Below, one piece after another: positions 16,265 through 24,253 of a DNA stretch of 64,000 bases. The notes under the pieces were generated by a model that made no database searches, was not told where the DNA came from, and saw only the letters and a program-made list of their open reading frames with translations. Each line of letters opens with the position of its first letter. Position 1 is the first letter of the stretch. The position numbers were made by a program, and so were the translations under genes. Source of the stretch: Chitinophagales bacterium. GTDB lineage: Bacteria; Bacteroidota; Bacteroidia; Chitinophagales; Chitinophagaceae. Location of the stretch: NCBI GenBank assembly GCA_017303335.1, contig JAFLBK010000004.1, positions 248,001-312,000 on the forward strand, given 5' to 3'.

Positions 16265-16333
16265 GTTGCATATTTTTTTCTGCCCGTTGCATCTTTGGAA
16301 AAACTGTTGCAGATTCTGTCATTACTTGTTGCG
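16265..16333. promoter_or_regulatory. four GTTGC(A) direct repeats at about 21-bp spacing
   Basis: GTTGCA at 16265-16270, 16286-16291 and 16306-16311, and GTTGCG at 16328-16333. The spacings are 21, 20 and 22 bp, so all face the same side of the helix. They lie 85-155 bp upstream of the PKD lipoprotein start. The same TGCAAC core forms the palindromes in front of the two genes further left. Confidence 0.5.
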
Positions 16334-16375
16334 GATTCCTGTTCTTCGATCACCCGTGAACTTTATCGAGATGCT

Positions 16376-16465
16376 TTGCCTATCCCGTCAACCGCGGGGC
16401 AATGACGGGTTCGGTACCATGAACCATTAAACCAGTAAACCACTAAACTAATAAACCAGTAATAT
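16376..16465. repeat. dispersed repeat module
   Basis: gtcaaccgcggggcaatgac then gggttcggtaccatgaacc and several 7-bp-spaced 'aaaccagt / aaaccact / aaactaat' units. Same modules as at 13190-13250 and in the array at 10975-11560. Confidence 0.65.
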
Positions 16466-16473
16466 ACCCCCGA

Positions 16474-16503
16474 AAAACATCTACACCCATTTCACAAAAG
16501 GGT
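16474..16503 (+). promoter_or_regulatory. conserved block upstream of putative sRNA A
   Basis: A 30-bp block (16474-16503, starting aaaacatctaca and ending ttcacaaaagggt) that recurs at 21707-21736 with only a few differences. In both places it ends exactly 26 nt before the CATCTTTG promoter element. Constant position suggests a regulator or upstream-element site. Confidence 0.55.
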
Positions 16504-16506
16504 CGA

Positions 16507-16537
16507 TTGTACAGGTGGGGAACAAGCAGCATCTTTG
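16507..16537 (+). promoter_or_regulatory. promoter of putative sRNA A
   Basis: TTG at 16507-16509, 20 nt, then CATCTTTG at 16530-16537: a match to the Bacteroidota TTG/TAnnTTTG pattern apart from the first T. Confidence 0.55.
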
Positions 16538-16542
16538 TATCA

Positions 16543-16658
16543 CAAAACCAATCCTTACCTCTGGAATACGAATACGATCCACCTATGAAAACCCGGTAAA
16601 CCTGCAGGGGAAGCCGTTAAACAGATCCTGTGAAAAGCCTTCAGCAATGAGGGTTTTT
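16543..16658 (+). ncRNA. putative small RNA A
   Basis: A transcript of about 116 nt is predicted between the promoter and a terminator hairpin at 16637-16654 (CCTTCA GCAA TGAGGG then T5). The first ATG codes for only four residues, so it is not obviously protein-coding. A paralogue at 21776-21893 shares the promoter element, segments such as aatcct and ctctg near the 5' end, and the whole 3' end cctgtgaaaagccttcagca. I do not recognise a known RNA family. Confidence 0.55.
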
Positions 16659-16857
16659 CTTTTTCCGGTGTGGGGTACAATAAATGGGGGTGATCCGGAG
16701 TTAAAGCAGGCATTACATACCCACTATGATCCGACTCATCTTTCTATCCCGGCCCGGTCTCCGGAACCTGTTGTTCCGGATGCTGCCAGCGATCCTGTAA
16801 CAACACCCCCCGGTGAATAAAGCATCGCGGAGTAACTGATCATTCTGCATGGCCCGA

Positions 16858-17832
16858 TCAGCGGATCGTTCGTTTCTCAACTCCTTTCCGGGTGATGATA
16901 ACGGGTTTGATAAAACCCTGTTCATCGAAATACATCCTGTCCATACAGGTTACCCGTGCATTACCGTCTTTCTCAGATAGGGGTCTGCGGTGATAAATGA
17001 TATACCATTCATCGGTTCCGGGAATGTTCATCACCGAATGATGACCGGCGCCGGTGGCGATGGCCGGATCCTGCTGAAGAATTTTGCCGATGCGCTTAAA
17101 CGGACCAAAGGGTGAATCGCCGATGGCATAGGCTACGGAGTAGTCGGGACCAGTCCAGCCGCCCTCGCTCCACATGAAGTAATATTTATGATTGCGGATG
17201 AACAGGAAGGGTCCCTCCACATAGCCTTCGGGTGTGATCTCTTTGAACGCAGTACTGTCGGTCAATGGAATAAAACCTGTGAAGCTGCTGTTCAGCCGGG
17301 CGATATTGCAATGCCCCCATCCACCGTATATAAGGTAGTATTTTCCATCCCTGTCTTTGAATGCGAATTGATCGATGGGCTGGGCGCTGTTATAAAAAGC
17401 AGGCACCAGGGGTTTGCCGATATGATCCCGGAACGGACCTGCCGGGTTATCAGCTACTGCCACACCAATGCCGCCGTATTGCTGGTTGTTCTGTATATCA
17501 TTCGCACCAAAAAAGAAATAGTACTTACCCTGGTGTTCGATCACCGAAGGCGCCCAGAGCGCACGTTTTGCCCATTGAATGGCGCCGGTGTCGAGTATGC
17601 GCTCATGCTTCGTCCAGTGCAGGAGGTCGGGCGAGGAAAATGCGTCGAAGAACACCTGTTTATTGTAAGGCGCCGAATAGGTAGGGTAGATCCAGAACTT
17701 CTTACCGAAGACGGCCACTTCCGGATCGGCATACCATCCCGGGAAAAGCGGGTTGCCCGCATGAAGGCTGTCGGGCTTTTGGGCGGATAGCTCCGGGCTG
17801 CAAAGCAGGAGCAGGAACAACAGATTTTTCAT
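16858..17832 (-). CDS. secreted glycoside hydrolase family 43 protein
   Basis: A 324-residue exported enzyme with the five-bladed beta-propeller of GH43 (arabinanases and beta-xylosidases). The signal peptide ends near residue 18 (PELSAQK). Catalytic candidates: base D36 in GWYADPEVAV, the pKa-modulating Asp in PIDQFAFKD near 153, and the acid Glu in GYVEGPFLF near 205. The strand H-H-S motif (GAGHHSVMN) and the terminal YHRRPL are also family features. It probably acts on arabinose- or xylose-containing plant polysaccharide. No SusC/SusD pair is near, so this is not a full utilisation locus. Confidence 0.9.
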   Translation of the reverse strand: MKNLLFLLLLCSPELSAQKPDSLHAGNPLFPGWYADPEVAVFGKKFWIYPTYSAPYNKQVFFDAFSSPDLLHWTKHERILDTGAIQWAKRALWAPSVIEHQGKYYFFFGANDIQNNQQYGGIGVAVADNPAGPFRDHIGKPLVPAFYNSAQPIDQFAFKDRDGKYYLIYGGWGHCNIARLNSSFTGFIPLTDSTAFKEITPEGYVEGPFLFIRNHKYYFMWSEGGWTGPDYSVAYAIGDSPFGPFKRIGKILQQDPAIATGAGHHSVMNIPGTDEWYIIYHRRPLSEKDGNARVTCMDRMYFDEQGFIKPVIITRKGVEKRTIR

Positions 17833-17926
17833 TCCGCTAATCTACCCATTTTCCAACCGCCCATTCATCATTTTCACAGCGCCGGTATTTTTATTATTGC
17901 GTTCTTTAGGTCACAATCCCCATACG

Positions 17927-19192
17927 ATGGCAATGGAAAGAAAGAAATTCATTCAGCAGGCAGGAGCCGGTGTCATCGCCGCCATGTTGCCAATTGCTGC
18001 GAAAGCCGGTACCTGCTTCGATGATTCGGATTTTGGCGGGGAAGGAGCGCCCGATGATGAAGCATACTGGAAGAAGATCGCCCGGAAGTATTATCACCTG
18101 CCCGGTGACTACATCAACCTGGAGAATGGTTACTACGGGCTGATGGCGAAACCGGTAGAGGAAGCGTTTCTCAACCATGTAAAACGGGCCAATGCGGAAG
18201 GCCCGAAGTTCGCCCGTAAAACATTCCCTGCGTTATCCGCTGATATCCGGAAACAGCTGGCCGCCTTCCTGCAGGTATCGGATGAAGAGATACTGATCAC
18301 CCGCAACGCTACGGAAGCGCTGAACATCGCCATACAGGGATACCCGTTCAAACCCGGCGACGAAGTGCTCATCAATCAATTGGATTATTTCAGCATGGTC
18401 GAATCCTTCCGCATGCTGGAGAAGCGGGGGCGTATCGCAGTAAAAACATTTGACATGCCGTTGTTGCCGGCTGATGAAGACGCGATCGTAGACGAATACC
18501 GGAAGGCGATCTCGGAAAAAACGAGGGTGATCCTGCTTACCCATGTTTCCAATATCAATGGCCTCATCATACCGGTGGCCAGGATCGCGGCCATGGCAAA
18601 ACAAAAAGGGATCGACTGCATTACCGACTCGGCGCATGCGCTCGGGCAAATTCCGTTCAGTCTGCCAGAACTGGGATCCGATTTCGTAGGTATGAACCTG
18701 CACAAATGGATCGGCAACCCGCTGGGAGCGGGCGTACTCTATGTGCGGAAAGAACGGATCCGCGAGATGAGCATGCTTTTCGGCGATGTGAACAGCGCTG
18801 AAGACAGCATCAGCAAACTCGGGCATTTCGGCACCACACCTTTTCCGGTGATCATGACCATACCCGATAGCCTCGCCTTTCACAAACAGATGGATGTGGA
18901 AAAGATCAGCAAGCGGCTGCATTACCTGAAATCGACCTGGATCCAGGTGTTGAAAGATATTCCGGCAGTGGAAATTGTTTCGCCGGCCGACCAGACATGC
19001 GCCATTGCTTCCTTCCGCATCCGCGATAAAAAATCATCCGACGTAGCCGATTATCTTTTCCGGGAACATCAAATCCTTACCGTCGGGCGGGCCTTGGGCA
19101 CCCAGGGCTGTGTACGGGTAACACCGGCGGTATTCACTTCCGGGAAGGAGGTTCAGAAATTTATAGAAGCGGTGAAGAAATATGTTGGGTAG
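17927..19192 (+). CDS. class V aminotransferase-fold PLP enzyme, exported
   Basis: A 421-residue PLP enzyme of the cysteine desulfurase/isopenicillin-N-epimerase-like group. Landmarks: LENGYYGLM near 65, TRNATEALNIAIQGYP near 125 (cofactor phosphate region), DSAHALGQIPF near 233 (PLP-binding Asp and His) and the Schiff-base lysine in GMNLHKWIGNPLGAG near 260. The N-terminus, ERKKFIQQAGAGVIAAMLP, looks like a Tat-type signal with KK in place of RR. The frame starts at a TTG at 17897; the ATG at 17927 (or 17933) is preferred. Family members act on D-amino acids, sulfur or racemisation; the substrate here is unknown. Confidence 0.85.
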   Translation: MAMERKKFIQQAGAGVIAAMLPIAAKAGTCFDDSDFGGEGAPDDEAYWKKIARKYYHLPGDYINLENGYYGLMAKPVEEAFLNHVKRANAEGPKFARKTFPALSADIRKQLAAFLQVSDEEILITRNATEALNIAIQGYPFKPGDEVLINQLDYFSMVESFRMLEKRGRIAVKTFDMPLLPADEDAIVDEYRKAISEKTRVILLTHVSNINGLIIPVARIAAMAKQKGIDCITDSAHALGQIPFSLPELGSDFVGMNLHKWIGNPLGAGVLYVRKERIREMSMLFGDVNSAEDSISKLGHFGTTPFPVIMTIPDSLAFHKQMDVEKISKRLHYLKSTWIQVLKDIPAVEIVSPADQTCAIASFRIRDKKSSDVADYLFREHQILTVGRALGTQGCVRVTPAVFTSGKEVQKFIEAVKKYVG

Positions 19193-19252
19193 AAGAGATG
19201 GAGCGTGCCGGTCTTCGGAAGGTGGCGGCAAGTTGTCCCGCTTTGGTGATTC

Positions 19253-19756
19253 CTACACATCCTGTTCATCGAACGACAAGCCAATGTTCTTCACCCGTGC
19301 GTGTACTTTCCGATAGGAAACGCCGGCTTTGTCGAGCATGATCTTCGAAGCTTTGAATACATCATTACCCTCATACTTATCCGATAGGTAGATCACTTCC
19401 TTAATACCCGATTGTATGATGGCCTTGGTGCATTCATTGCAGGGGAACAAGGCGGTATATATCTTACAGCCCGACAGGTCCATGCCGATGTTATTAAGAA
19501 TAGCGTTCAACTCGGCATGACAGATATAGGGATACTTGGTATCCAGGTATCCGCCCTCTTTCTCCCAGGGAAAATCATCATCGTCGCAACCAATGGGTAA
19601 TCCATTGTATCCCGCTCCAACGATCTTATTCTTCTGGTTCACGATACAGGCGCCTACCTGTGTGTTGGGATCCTTGCTCCGCCGGGCGCTGAGCAGGGCT
19701 ACCCCCATAAAATATTCGTCCCAGGAAATATAATCTTGACGCTTTTTCACTGCCAT
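19253..19756 (-). CDS. deoxycytidylate deaminase
   Basis: Converts dCMP to dUMP to feed thymidylate synthesis. The 167-residue protein has the zinc site of the cytidine/dCMP deaminase fold: H80 and catalytic E82 in CHAELNAI, C106 and C109 in PCNECTK. The NTQVGACIV and GYNGLPIGCDD blocks are typical of ComEB/dCMP deaminases. The frame extends 88 codons further up, crossing the start region of the opposite gene; the ATG at 19756 gives the usual length. It is divergent from the Gfo/Idh/MocA gene with 75 bp between the starts. Confidence 0.93.
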   Translation of the reverse strand: MAVKKRQDYISWDEYFMGVALLSARRSKDPNTQVGACIVNQKNKIVGAGYNGLPIGCDDDDFPWEKEGGYLDTKYPYICHAELNAILNNIGMDLSGCKIYTALFPCNECTKAIIQSGIKEVIYLSDKYEGNDVFKASKIMLDKAGVSYRKVHARVKNIGLSFDEQDV

Positions 19757-19831
19757 TCCGTTTTCACGAATGTACAGAGAATTTCGAATGGCTGCTGTGG
19801 TGCAATTTCCCGAAAACCTGTATTTTGAAGT

Positions 19832-20806
19832 ATGGATAAGGTTAACTGGGGGATTATCGGCTGCGGTGATGTAACCGAAATAAAAAGCGGACCCGCTTTC
19901 GGCAAGGTGCCTGGTTCCGCCTTGGTTGCCGTCATGCGCCGCAATGCCGCCAGGGCTGAAGACTATGCGAGAAGGCACCAGGTACCGAAGTGGTATTCGG
20001 ATGCCGCTCAACTTATTCATGATCCCGATGTGAATGCCATCTACATCGCAACACCTCCTTCTTCACATGAAACCTATGCGCTGGAAGCGATAGCCGCAGG
20101 AAAACCCGTTTATGTGGAAAAACCGATGTCGCTGAACTACGAATCAGCAAAACGAATGACAGATGCGGCTGCGAGCCGGGGGAACAAGCTGTCGGTAGCC
20201 CATTACCGACGCGGTTGGCCGATGTTCAATACCATGAAACAACAGCTGGATGAACAGGTGATTGGAGAGGTGGTGGCTGCACATATTCAATTTGACAGAT
20301 TGCCGCTTGGCGCAAAAGAGTTGGCAGATGAGAAGAAAGCCTGGCGGGTGAACCCGGCTATTTCGGGTGGAGGCTTATTTCATGACCTGGCGCCGCATCA
20401 GCTGGATATCATGTATTGGCTGTTCGGTGAAGCAAATCTTGTGCATGGTCGCAGCAGCAACCTGGGTGGTCACTACCAGGCCGATGATACGGTTAATGGC
20501 CATATTGAATTTGCAAATGGCGTCCATTTTACCGGGAACTGGAATTTTAATGCCGGCAGCTATCAAGACCAGTGCGAGATCATTGGCAGCAAAGGCAGAC
20601 TTCGCTTCCGTTTTTTTGATCGGCCCGGCATTACCAAGATAATCGGCAACCAAACCACCCGCATTGAATTCGATCCTTTACCGCATGTTCAGCAACCAAT
20701 GATCGAAAGAGTAGTGCAGTACTTTCTTGGGAATGAAGCTAACCCATGCAGGGGGGAAGAAGCTGCAACAGTGATGCATTGGATAGACCATATGACTTTT
20801 CACTGA
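19832..20806 (+). CDS. Gfo/Idh/MocA family NAD(P)-dependent oxidoreductase
   Basis: A 324-residue sugar-type dehydrogenase. The N-terminal Rossmann fold has GIIGCGDV (residues 7-14) and the adjacent VNAIYIATPPSSH strand; VEKPMSLN near 96 contains the EKP motif with the catalytic lysine. The second domain includes GGGLFHDLAPHQLDIMYWLFG near 180, with the conserved D and H. The substrate cannot be told. The stop is 8 bp from the end of the convergent MBL gene. Confidence 0.92.
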   Translation: MDKVNWGIIGCGDVTEIKSGPAFGKVPGSALVAVMRRNAARAEDYARRHQVPKWYSDAAQLIHDPDVNAIYIATPPSSHETYALEAIAAGKPVYVEKPMSLNYESAKRMTDAAASRGNKLSVAHYRRGWPMFNTMKQQLDEQVIGEVVAAHIQFDRLPLGAKELADEKKAWRVNPAISGGGLFHDLAPHQLDIMYWLFGEANLVHGRSSNLGGHYQADDTVNGHIEFANGVHFTGNWNFNAGSYQDQCEIIGSKGRLRFRFFDRPGITKIIGNQTTRIEFDPLPHVQQPMIERVVQYFLGNEANPCRGEEAATVMHWIDHMTFH

Positions 20807-20814
20807 CCCGGAAA

Positions 20815-21645
20815 TCATCCGAACAAACCCAGCTGGCGTGGTTTACTTGGAACAAGAAGACCAGATGAGACCGGATCTCCCTGCACCCTGATCTCGTAAA
20901 CCGCCGACGGTGAATAGCGTGAAGCCACGAGAATCTCGGTACCATTTGCATGCGGTGCAAATAACTCCATTGCCCGTTCCGGGGAATTATTCTCTTTGGA
21001 GAGATGTGATAAAAGCAAGTGCGAAAGCTGCGGTGAACGATGCTGTAAAAAAAGTTCCAGGGCTTGCCGGTTCGATAAATGCCCATGCCCCCCGCGAATA
21101 CGATTTTTCAAATGGATCGGGTATCTTCCCTGTTCCAGCATTTTTTCATCATAATTAGCTTCCAGGAAAGCTGCATGACATGTCCCGAAATAGCGAATCA
21201 CTTCGCTGCAGACCTCCCCAATATCGGTGAATACACCGATGCGGATCCCCTTGCCTTCGATAACAAAACTGTGGGGATCGGCGGCATCATGCTGCTTACG
21301 AAAAGGGATAATGGTAAGATCACCGGTCTGAACAGTTTCATTGGCGATAAAAGACCTGGAAAGATGCCGGATCAGCCGTGGACCCTGCAGGGCTGTTTTA
21401 CCGGTGATGTAAACCGGGAGGCTGTATTTATTGGCCAGTGTGGATACGCCCTTGATATGATCTCCATGTTCATGTGAAACAAAGATGGCCCTGACATTTT
21501 TTATATTCAGTCCAAGCGCCTTCATGCGTTTTTCTGTTTCCCGGCAAGAAATGCCCACGTCAATCAGTACAGCATCGTGGCTGCTGCCGATATAATAACA
21601 ATTGCCATTACTTCCTGAATTGAGAGAGGCGATGAACAGACTCAT
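20815..21645 (-). CDS. MBL-fold metallo-hydrolase, YycJ/WalJ-like
   Basis: A 276-residue metallo-beta-lactamase-fold hydrolase. The N-terminus SLNSGSNGNCYYIG is typical of the YycJ/WalJ group of single-domain nuclease-like hydrolases. The dinuclear metal motif is HEHGDH at residues 58-63, further ligands lie in FTDIGE and LLLSHLSKENN. The tail ends QLGLFG, a cluster that could act as a sliding-clamp-like peptide, although this is speculative. The ATG at 21645 is used; three further codons upstream start with TTG. Related proteins have been linked to DNA replication or repair. Confidence 0.88.
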   Translation of the reverse strand: MSLFIASLNSGSNGNCYYIGSSHDAVLIDVGISCRETEKRMKALGLNIKNVRAIFVSHEHGDHIKGVSTLANKYSLPVYITGKTALQGPRLIRHLSRSFIANETVQTGDLTIIPFRKQHDAADPHSFVIEGKGIRIGVFTDIGEVCSEVIRYFGTCHAAFLEANYDEKMLEQGRYPIHLKNRIRGGHGHLSNRQALELFLQHRSPQLSHLLLSHLSKENNSPERAMELFAPHANGTEILVASRYSPSAVYEIRVQGDPVSSGLLVPSKPRQLGLFG

Positions 21646-21706
21646 AGCCTGCAAAGAAACTCATTTTTACTTTATCAGTGCATAAGGATACGTACCGGTC
21701 CATCGT

Positions 21707-21770
21707 AAAACATCTACATCTTTTTCACAAAAGGGTTTACAGCCGGAAATTTCTTCGCACCGCATCTTTG
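21707..21770 (+). promoter_or_regulatory. conserved block and promoter of putative sRNA B
   Basis: The block 21707-21736 resembles 16474-16503 at about 26 of 30 positions. After exactly 26 nt comes CATCTTTG (21763-21770), identical to the -7 element of sRNA A. The -33 element is weak here (no TTG at the right distance). Confidence 0.5.
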
Positions 21771-21775
21771 TATTG

Positions 21776-21893
21776 TCAAAAAAAATCCTGATCCTCTGAA
21801 ACCGATCCAATTCACTATGTAAAACCACGAGAGGCCGGCAGGCCCCTCCAACGTAGAAATCCTGTGAAAAGCCTTCAGCAATGAAGGTTTTTT
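21776..21893 (+). ncRNA. putative small RNA B
   Basis: Predicted transcript of about 118 nt, ending at a strong hairpin CCTTCA GCAA TGAAGG (21872-21887) followed by T6. The 3' part cctgtgaaaagccttcagca is the same as in sRNA A, and the middle part has compensated G/C-rich arms (gaggccggcaggcccctc) absent from A. It is transcribed divergently from the MBL gene. No reading frame of note is present. Confidence 0.55.
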
Positions 21894-21990
21894 CTATAAC
21901 CCCCAAACAGGCCAGCATACAAGCATGCCTCAGTACACAAGATGGACTTGACCACACGAACTTAAAACCTCGAAGATCAAGAAGCAAAAA

Positions 21991-22017
21991 AAACAGGAAG
22001 GATTGGCCTTCCTGTTT
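21991..22017. terminator. bidirectional terminator hairpin
   Basis: AAACAGGAAGG / CCTTCCTGTTT, 11-bp perfect stem with a 5-nt loop. On the minus strand it is followed by a run of T and lies 20 bp past the stop of the DUF6515 gene. Confidence 0.8.
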
Positions 22018-22037
22018 GCTTTTGTATGCTTGTGTTA

Positions 22038-23000
22038 TCAGTTCGCCTTGATCACTTCATACCAGATCTCCCCGTTTTCCACCACTACCGGTTTGTACTG
22101 TGCCCCATCCACCACGTAGTAGGTTTCTCCATCAATCACCACAGTTTCATATCCATCGGGGAGACTTTCCACAATGGCGCCCACCGGGGGAGATACCACG
22201 TAGTAATTGCTGCCACGCTGATCATAATAGGTACCATTATAATAATAGTATGGATAGTTGTTTACATAGATCCGGCTGTACCCAACCGGTAATACATTGA
22301 TGTAAATACCCACCGGTGGCGCACAAACGGTGAAGAGGTTATTGAAAGGACGGTAAAAAACGCCATCCCAATACCGGTAATTATAACCACCGAAACGTAT
22401 GCTGAAATACGAGGATGGAATGTTGTAGAAGTAGCTGTTTCTCCGGGGGAGATAATTGTATTTCCAGCAGGGATCAAAACGGTTATAGACCGGGCGGCGG
22501 CCGTAATCGTAAACAGGCCGGTAACCCGGACGATCACGGGTATACATGTTCCTGCGTTGGTCGCTGAACCGGCGATCTGTATACCGGTTATCCCTGTGCT
22601 CCGCATTTCTGCGTTCAAAGCCTCCGCGATTACCATACGTTTGCTGCCTGTTTCCACGTTGATCATTCCATCCGTTATTTCTTGATTCGTTGTTTTCACG
22701 GCGGCGTGCGTTCCAATCATTGTTACGGTTGCCGTGAGCATTGGCAGGATTGTATTCCCTGCGCCTGTTTACTTCTTCATTATTTCGGTAACCTTCGCCG
22801 CGATTCGGACGGTCAACGGCTACATCATTTCTTCGTTCGTGGGAACGTTCCCGGCCGTTTCCATTACCGCGATCCCTGCCACGGTTTCCCTGGCCAAAAC
22901 CGTTGCCGGTAATAAGGGTCAGCGACATCAGAACCGCCAGCATGGATACCCGGAAAATTCTTCGGTACACTGGTCTTTGGTTTGTCTTTTTCATGTGCAT
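22038..23000 (-). CDS. exported DUF6515-type protein, Arg/Asn-rich
   Basis: About 320 residues. A long basic N-region is followed by a signal helix (SMLAVLMSLTLITGNGFGQ). Residues about 40-165 are extremely rich in Arg, Asn and Gly without order-promoting residues, so probably disordered and positively charged. The C-terminal half is Tyr-rich and contains repeats such as YYYNGTYYDQRGSNYYVVSPPVGA, split by short turns, then ESLPDGYETVVIDGETYYVV, which resembles DUF6515. Such proteins are found in the Bacteroidota envelope; the function is unknown. Starts at 23027, 23000 or 22994 are all possible. Confidence 0.75.
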   Translation of the reverse strand: MHMKKTNQRPVYRRIFRVSMLAVLMSLTLITGNGFGQGNRGRDRGNGNGRERSHERRNDVAVDRPNRGEGYRNNEEVNRRREYNPANAHGNRNNDWNARRRENNESRNNGWNDQRGNRQQTYGNRGGFERRNAEHRDNRYTDRRFSDQRRNMYTRDRPGYRPVYDYGRRPVYNRFDPCWKYNYLPRRNSYFYNIPSSYFSIRFGGYNYRYWDGVFYRPFNNLFTVCAPPVGIYINVLPVGYSRIYVNNYPYYYYNGTYYDQRGSNYYVVSPPVGAIVESLPDGYETVVIDGETYYVVDGAQYKPVVVENGEIWYEVIKAN

Positions 23001-23187
23001 GTTTTTAAATGTAAAATTTGTTTTCATATGCCTGTTTTAAAGGTCGCACCCCGGGCGCAAGAATCTTACCACTTAGTTTGCTTTCACAGAACTATAACGA
23101 TTGTAAATCAGCGATTAACAAAAAAACATGCAGCTGCTTGCAAGCCACTGGTACAATCCTTATTTTTCATCTCCTAAAACCCAACAC

Positions 23188-23544
23188 ATGACTACTGCTG
23201 CAAAATCTGTTTATTACTTTGGCTTGTATCTCTATGCTACAGGCTGCGCACTGCTGCTTATTCCCAATAAATTTCTGGGCCTGTTCTTACTCCCCGAAAC
23301 CAATGAAGTCTGGATACGTGTGGCAGGCATCCTGGTTATTTGCATCGGCTATTATTACCACCGGACCGGGGCCGGCAACATCAAGGAAATGTTACGGCTA
23401 ACAGTGCATGCACGCTGCTTTGTATTTCTTGCGTTTCTTGCATTGGTGGTATTAAAGTATGATGCCATTCCCCTTGCTGGTTTCGGTATAGTGGATCTTT
23501 TGGGGGCCTTATGGACCTGGGCCGCCTTGAAAAAAGAAAAATAA
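23188..23544 (+). CDS. small integral membrane protein
   Basis: A 118-residue protein with four predicted helices (about SVYYFGLYLYATGCALLLI, VWIRVAGILVICIGYYY, CFVFLAFLALVVL, and GFGIVDLLGALWTWAAL). The arrangement resembles small uncharacterised membrane proteins of Bacteroidota and no catalytic motif is visible. The ATG at 23188 starts directly before the first helix; the frame is open 20 codons further upstream without support. It is followed by a terminator shared with the convergent neighbour. Confidence 0.75.
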   Translation: MTTAAKSVYYFGLYLYATGCALLLIPNKFLGLFLLPETNEVWIRVAGILVICIGYYYHRTGAGNIKEMLRLTVHARCFVFLAFLALVVLKYDAIPLAGFGIVDLLGALWTWAALKKEK

Positions 23545-23554
23545 TACAAAACAA

Positions 23555-23579
23555 AAAGGCAGGAATATATCCTGCCTTT
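23555..23579. terminator. bidirectional terminator
   Basis: AAAGGCAGGA / TCCTGCCTTT, 10-bp perfect stem, loop ATATA, with A-tract on the left and T on the right. It lies between two convergent membrane-protein genes. Confidence 0.85.
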
Positions 23580-23600
23580 CTTTGTTTGTGTAACGTATCA

Positions 23601-24158
23601 CTATCCATTTCCTCTCCGGAGCCACCAGCCAAGCCAGAGACCGGCTACACCCCAACTGATCAGGGCATCGGTAAAATGAACCATCACATCAAATGTTTCA
23701 TACCAGATATGCATCGTATACGGCGCATGCAGGAAGGAGATCAGGCCGGTACCCAATGTTCCCATGAAGATTGTTCCAAAGGAGGGAGATGGTATCTTAA
23801 GCAGCAGCCAGCACAGCATCAGCATGATTACAATGTTCACAGCCAGCCCTCTTCCCATATTCATAAACATCTTATTCATCCCGGCCATGCTTTTATGATA
23901 GAATATCTGCGCCCAAGGCTTTCCTTCAGATTCCTTCATTTGTTTTTCCATGTCGGCCTGCGAGGTTCCGGGAGCGGAAGTGGGCAGGAAATAACCACCG
24001 TCTTCGCTAAACTGCGAGTTGAGGTAATTCAGTATACTGTCCTGTTTGGGCGTATACCGCTGTTGCGACTGATGGAGATTCAGCGCTCCCCAGGTCAGGA
24101 ACTGCCAAACGAAAAGGATAATGGCGCCTACAATGGCACCGATGATCATTTTTTTCAT
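23601..24158 (-). CDS. membrane protein of unknown function
   Basis: A 185-residue protein with an N-terminal helix (MIIGAIVGAIILFVWQFLTW), a soluble loop of about 80 residues (to about 100), and three C-terminal helices (LAVNIVIMLMLCWLLL, GTIFMGTLGTGLISFLH, FTDALISWGVAGLWLGWWL). The loop contains PTSAPGTSQADMEKQMKE. I recognise no named family or catalytic site. Confidence 0.7.
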   Translation of the reverse strand: MKKMIIGAIVGAIILFVWQFLTWGALNLHQSQQRYTPKQDSILNYLNSQFSEDGGYFLPTSAPGTSQADMEKQMKESEGKPWAQIFYHKSMAGMNKMFMNMGRGLAVNIVIMLMLCWLLLKIPSPSFGTIFMGTLGTGLISFLHAPYTMHIWYETFDVMVHFTDALISWGVAGLWLGWWLRRGNG

Positions 24159-24253
24159 GCTAGTAGTTTTGGTGATGCTACCAAAATAAAAAAGATAATC
24201 CGTATTTAAAACAGTCCTTTTTGAAGGTTCCCCGGTATCGGCCGGATTTTACT

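Larger units (their letters stand above)
16180..16857. other. 678-bp gene-free region: control sites, repeats and a putative small RNA
   Basis: From left to right: leader and GTTGC repeats of the PKD gene (to about 16345), dispersed repeat modules (gtcaaccgcggggcaatgac, accattaaaccagtaaacc; 16384-16465), the small-RNA unit (16474-16658), and about 200 bp (16660-16857) in which I see nothing definite. Short ORFs here cross the RNA terminator and are not convincing. Confidence 0.6.
21655..22037. other. 383-bp gene-free region holding putative sRNA B and a terminator
   Basis: Contains the conserved 30-bp block (21707-21736), the CATCTTTG promoter element (21763-21770), the RNA unit with its terminator (to 21893), and the terminator of the DUF6515 gene (21991-22017). 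Between 21895 and 21990 I see nothing. Confidence 0.6.

Noticed and set aside
16515..16820. A 101-codon frame across putative sRNA A
   Set aside because: It reads through the RNA promoter and terminator, has low-complexity content, and the paralogous locus at 21.8 kb does not keep the frame.
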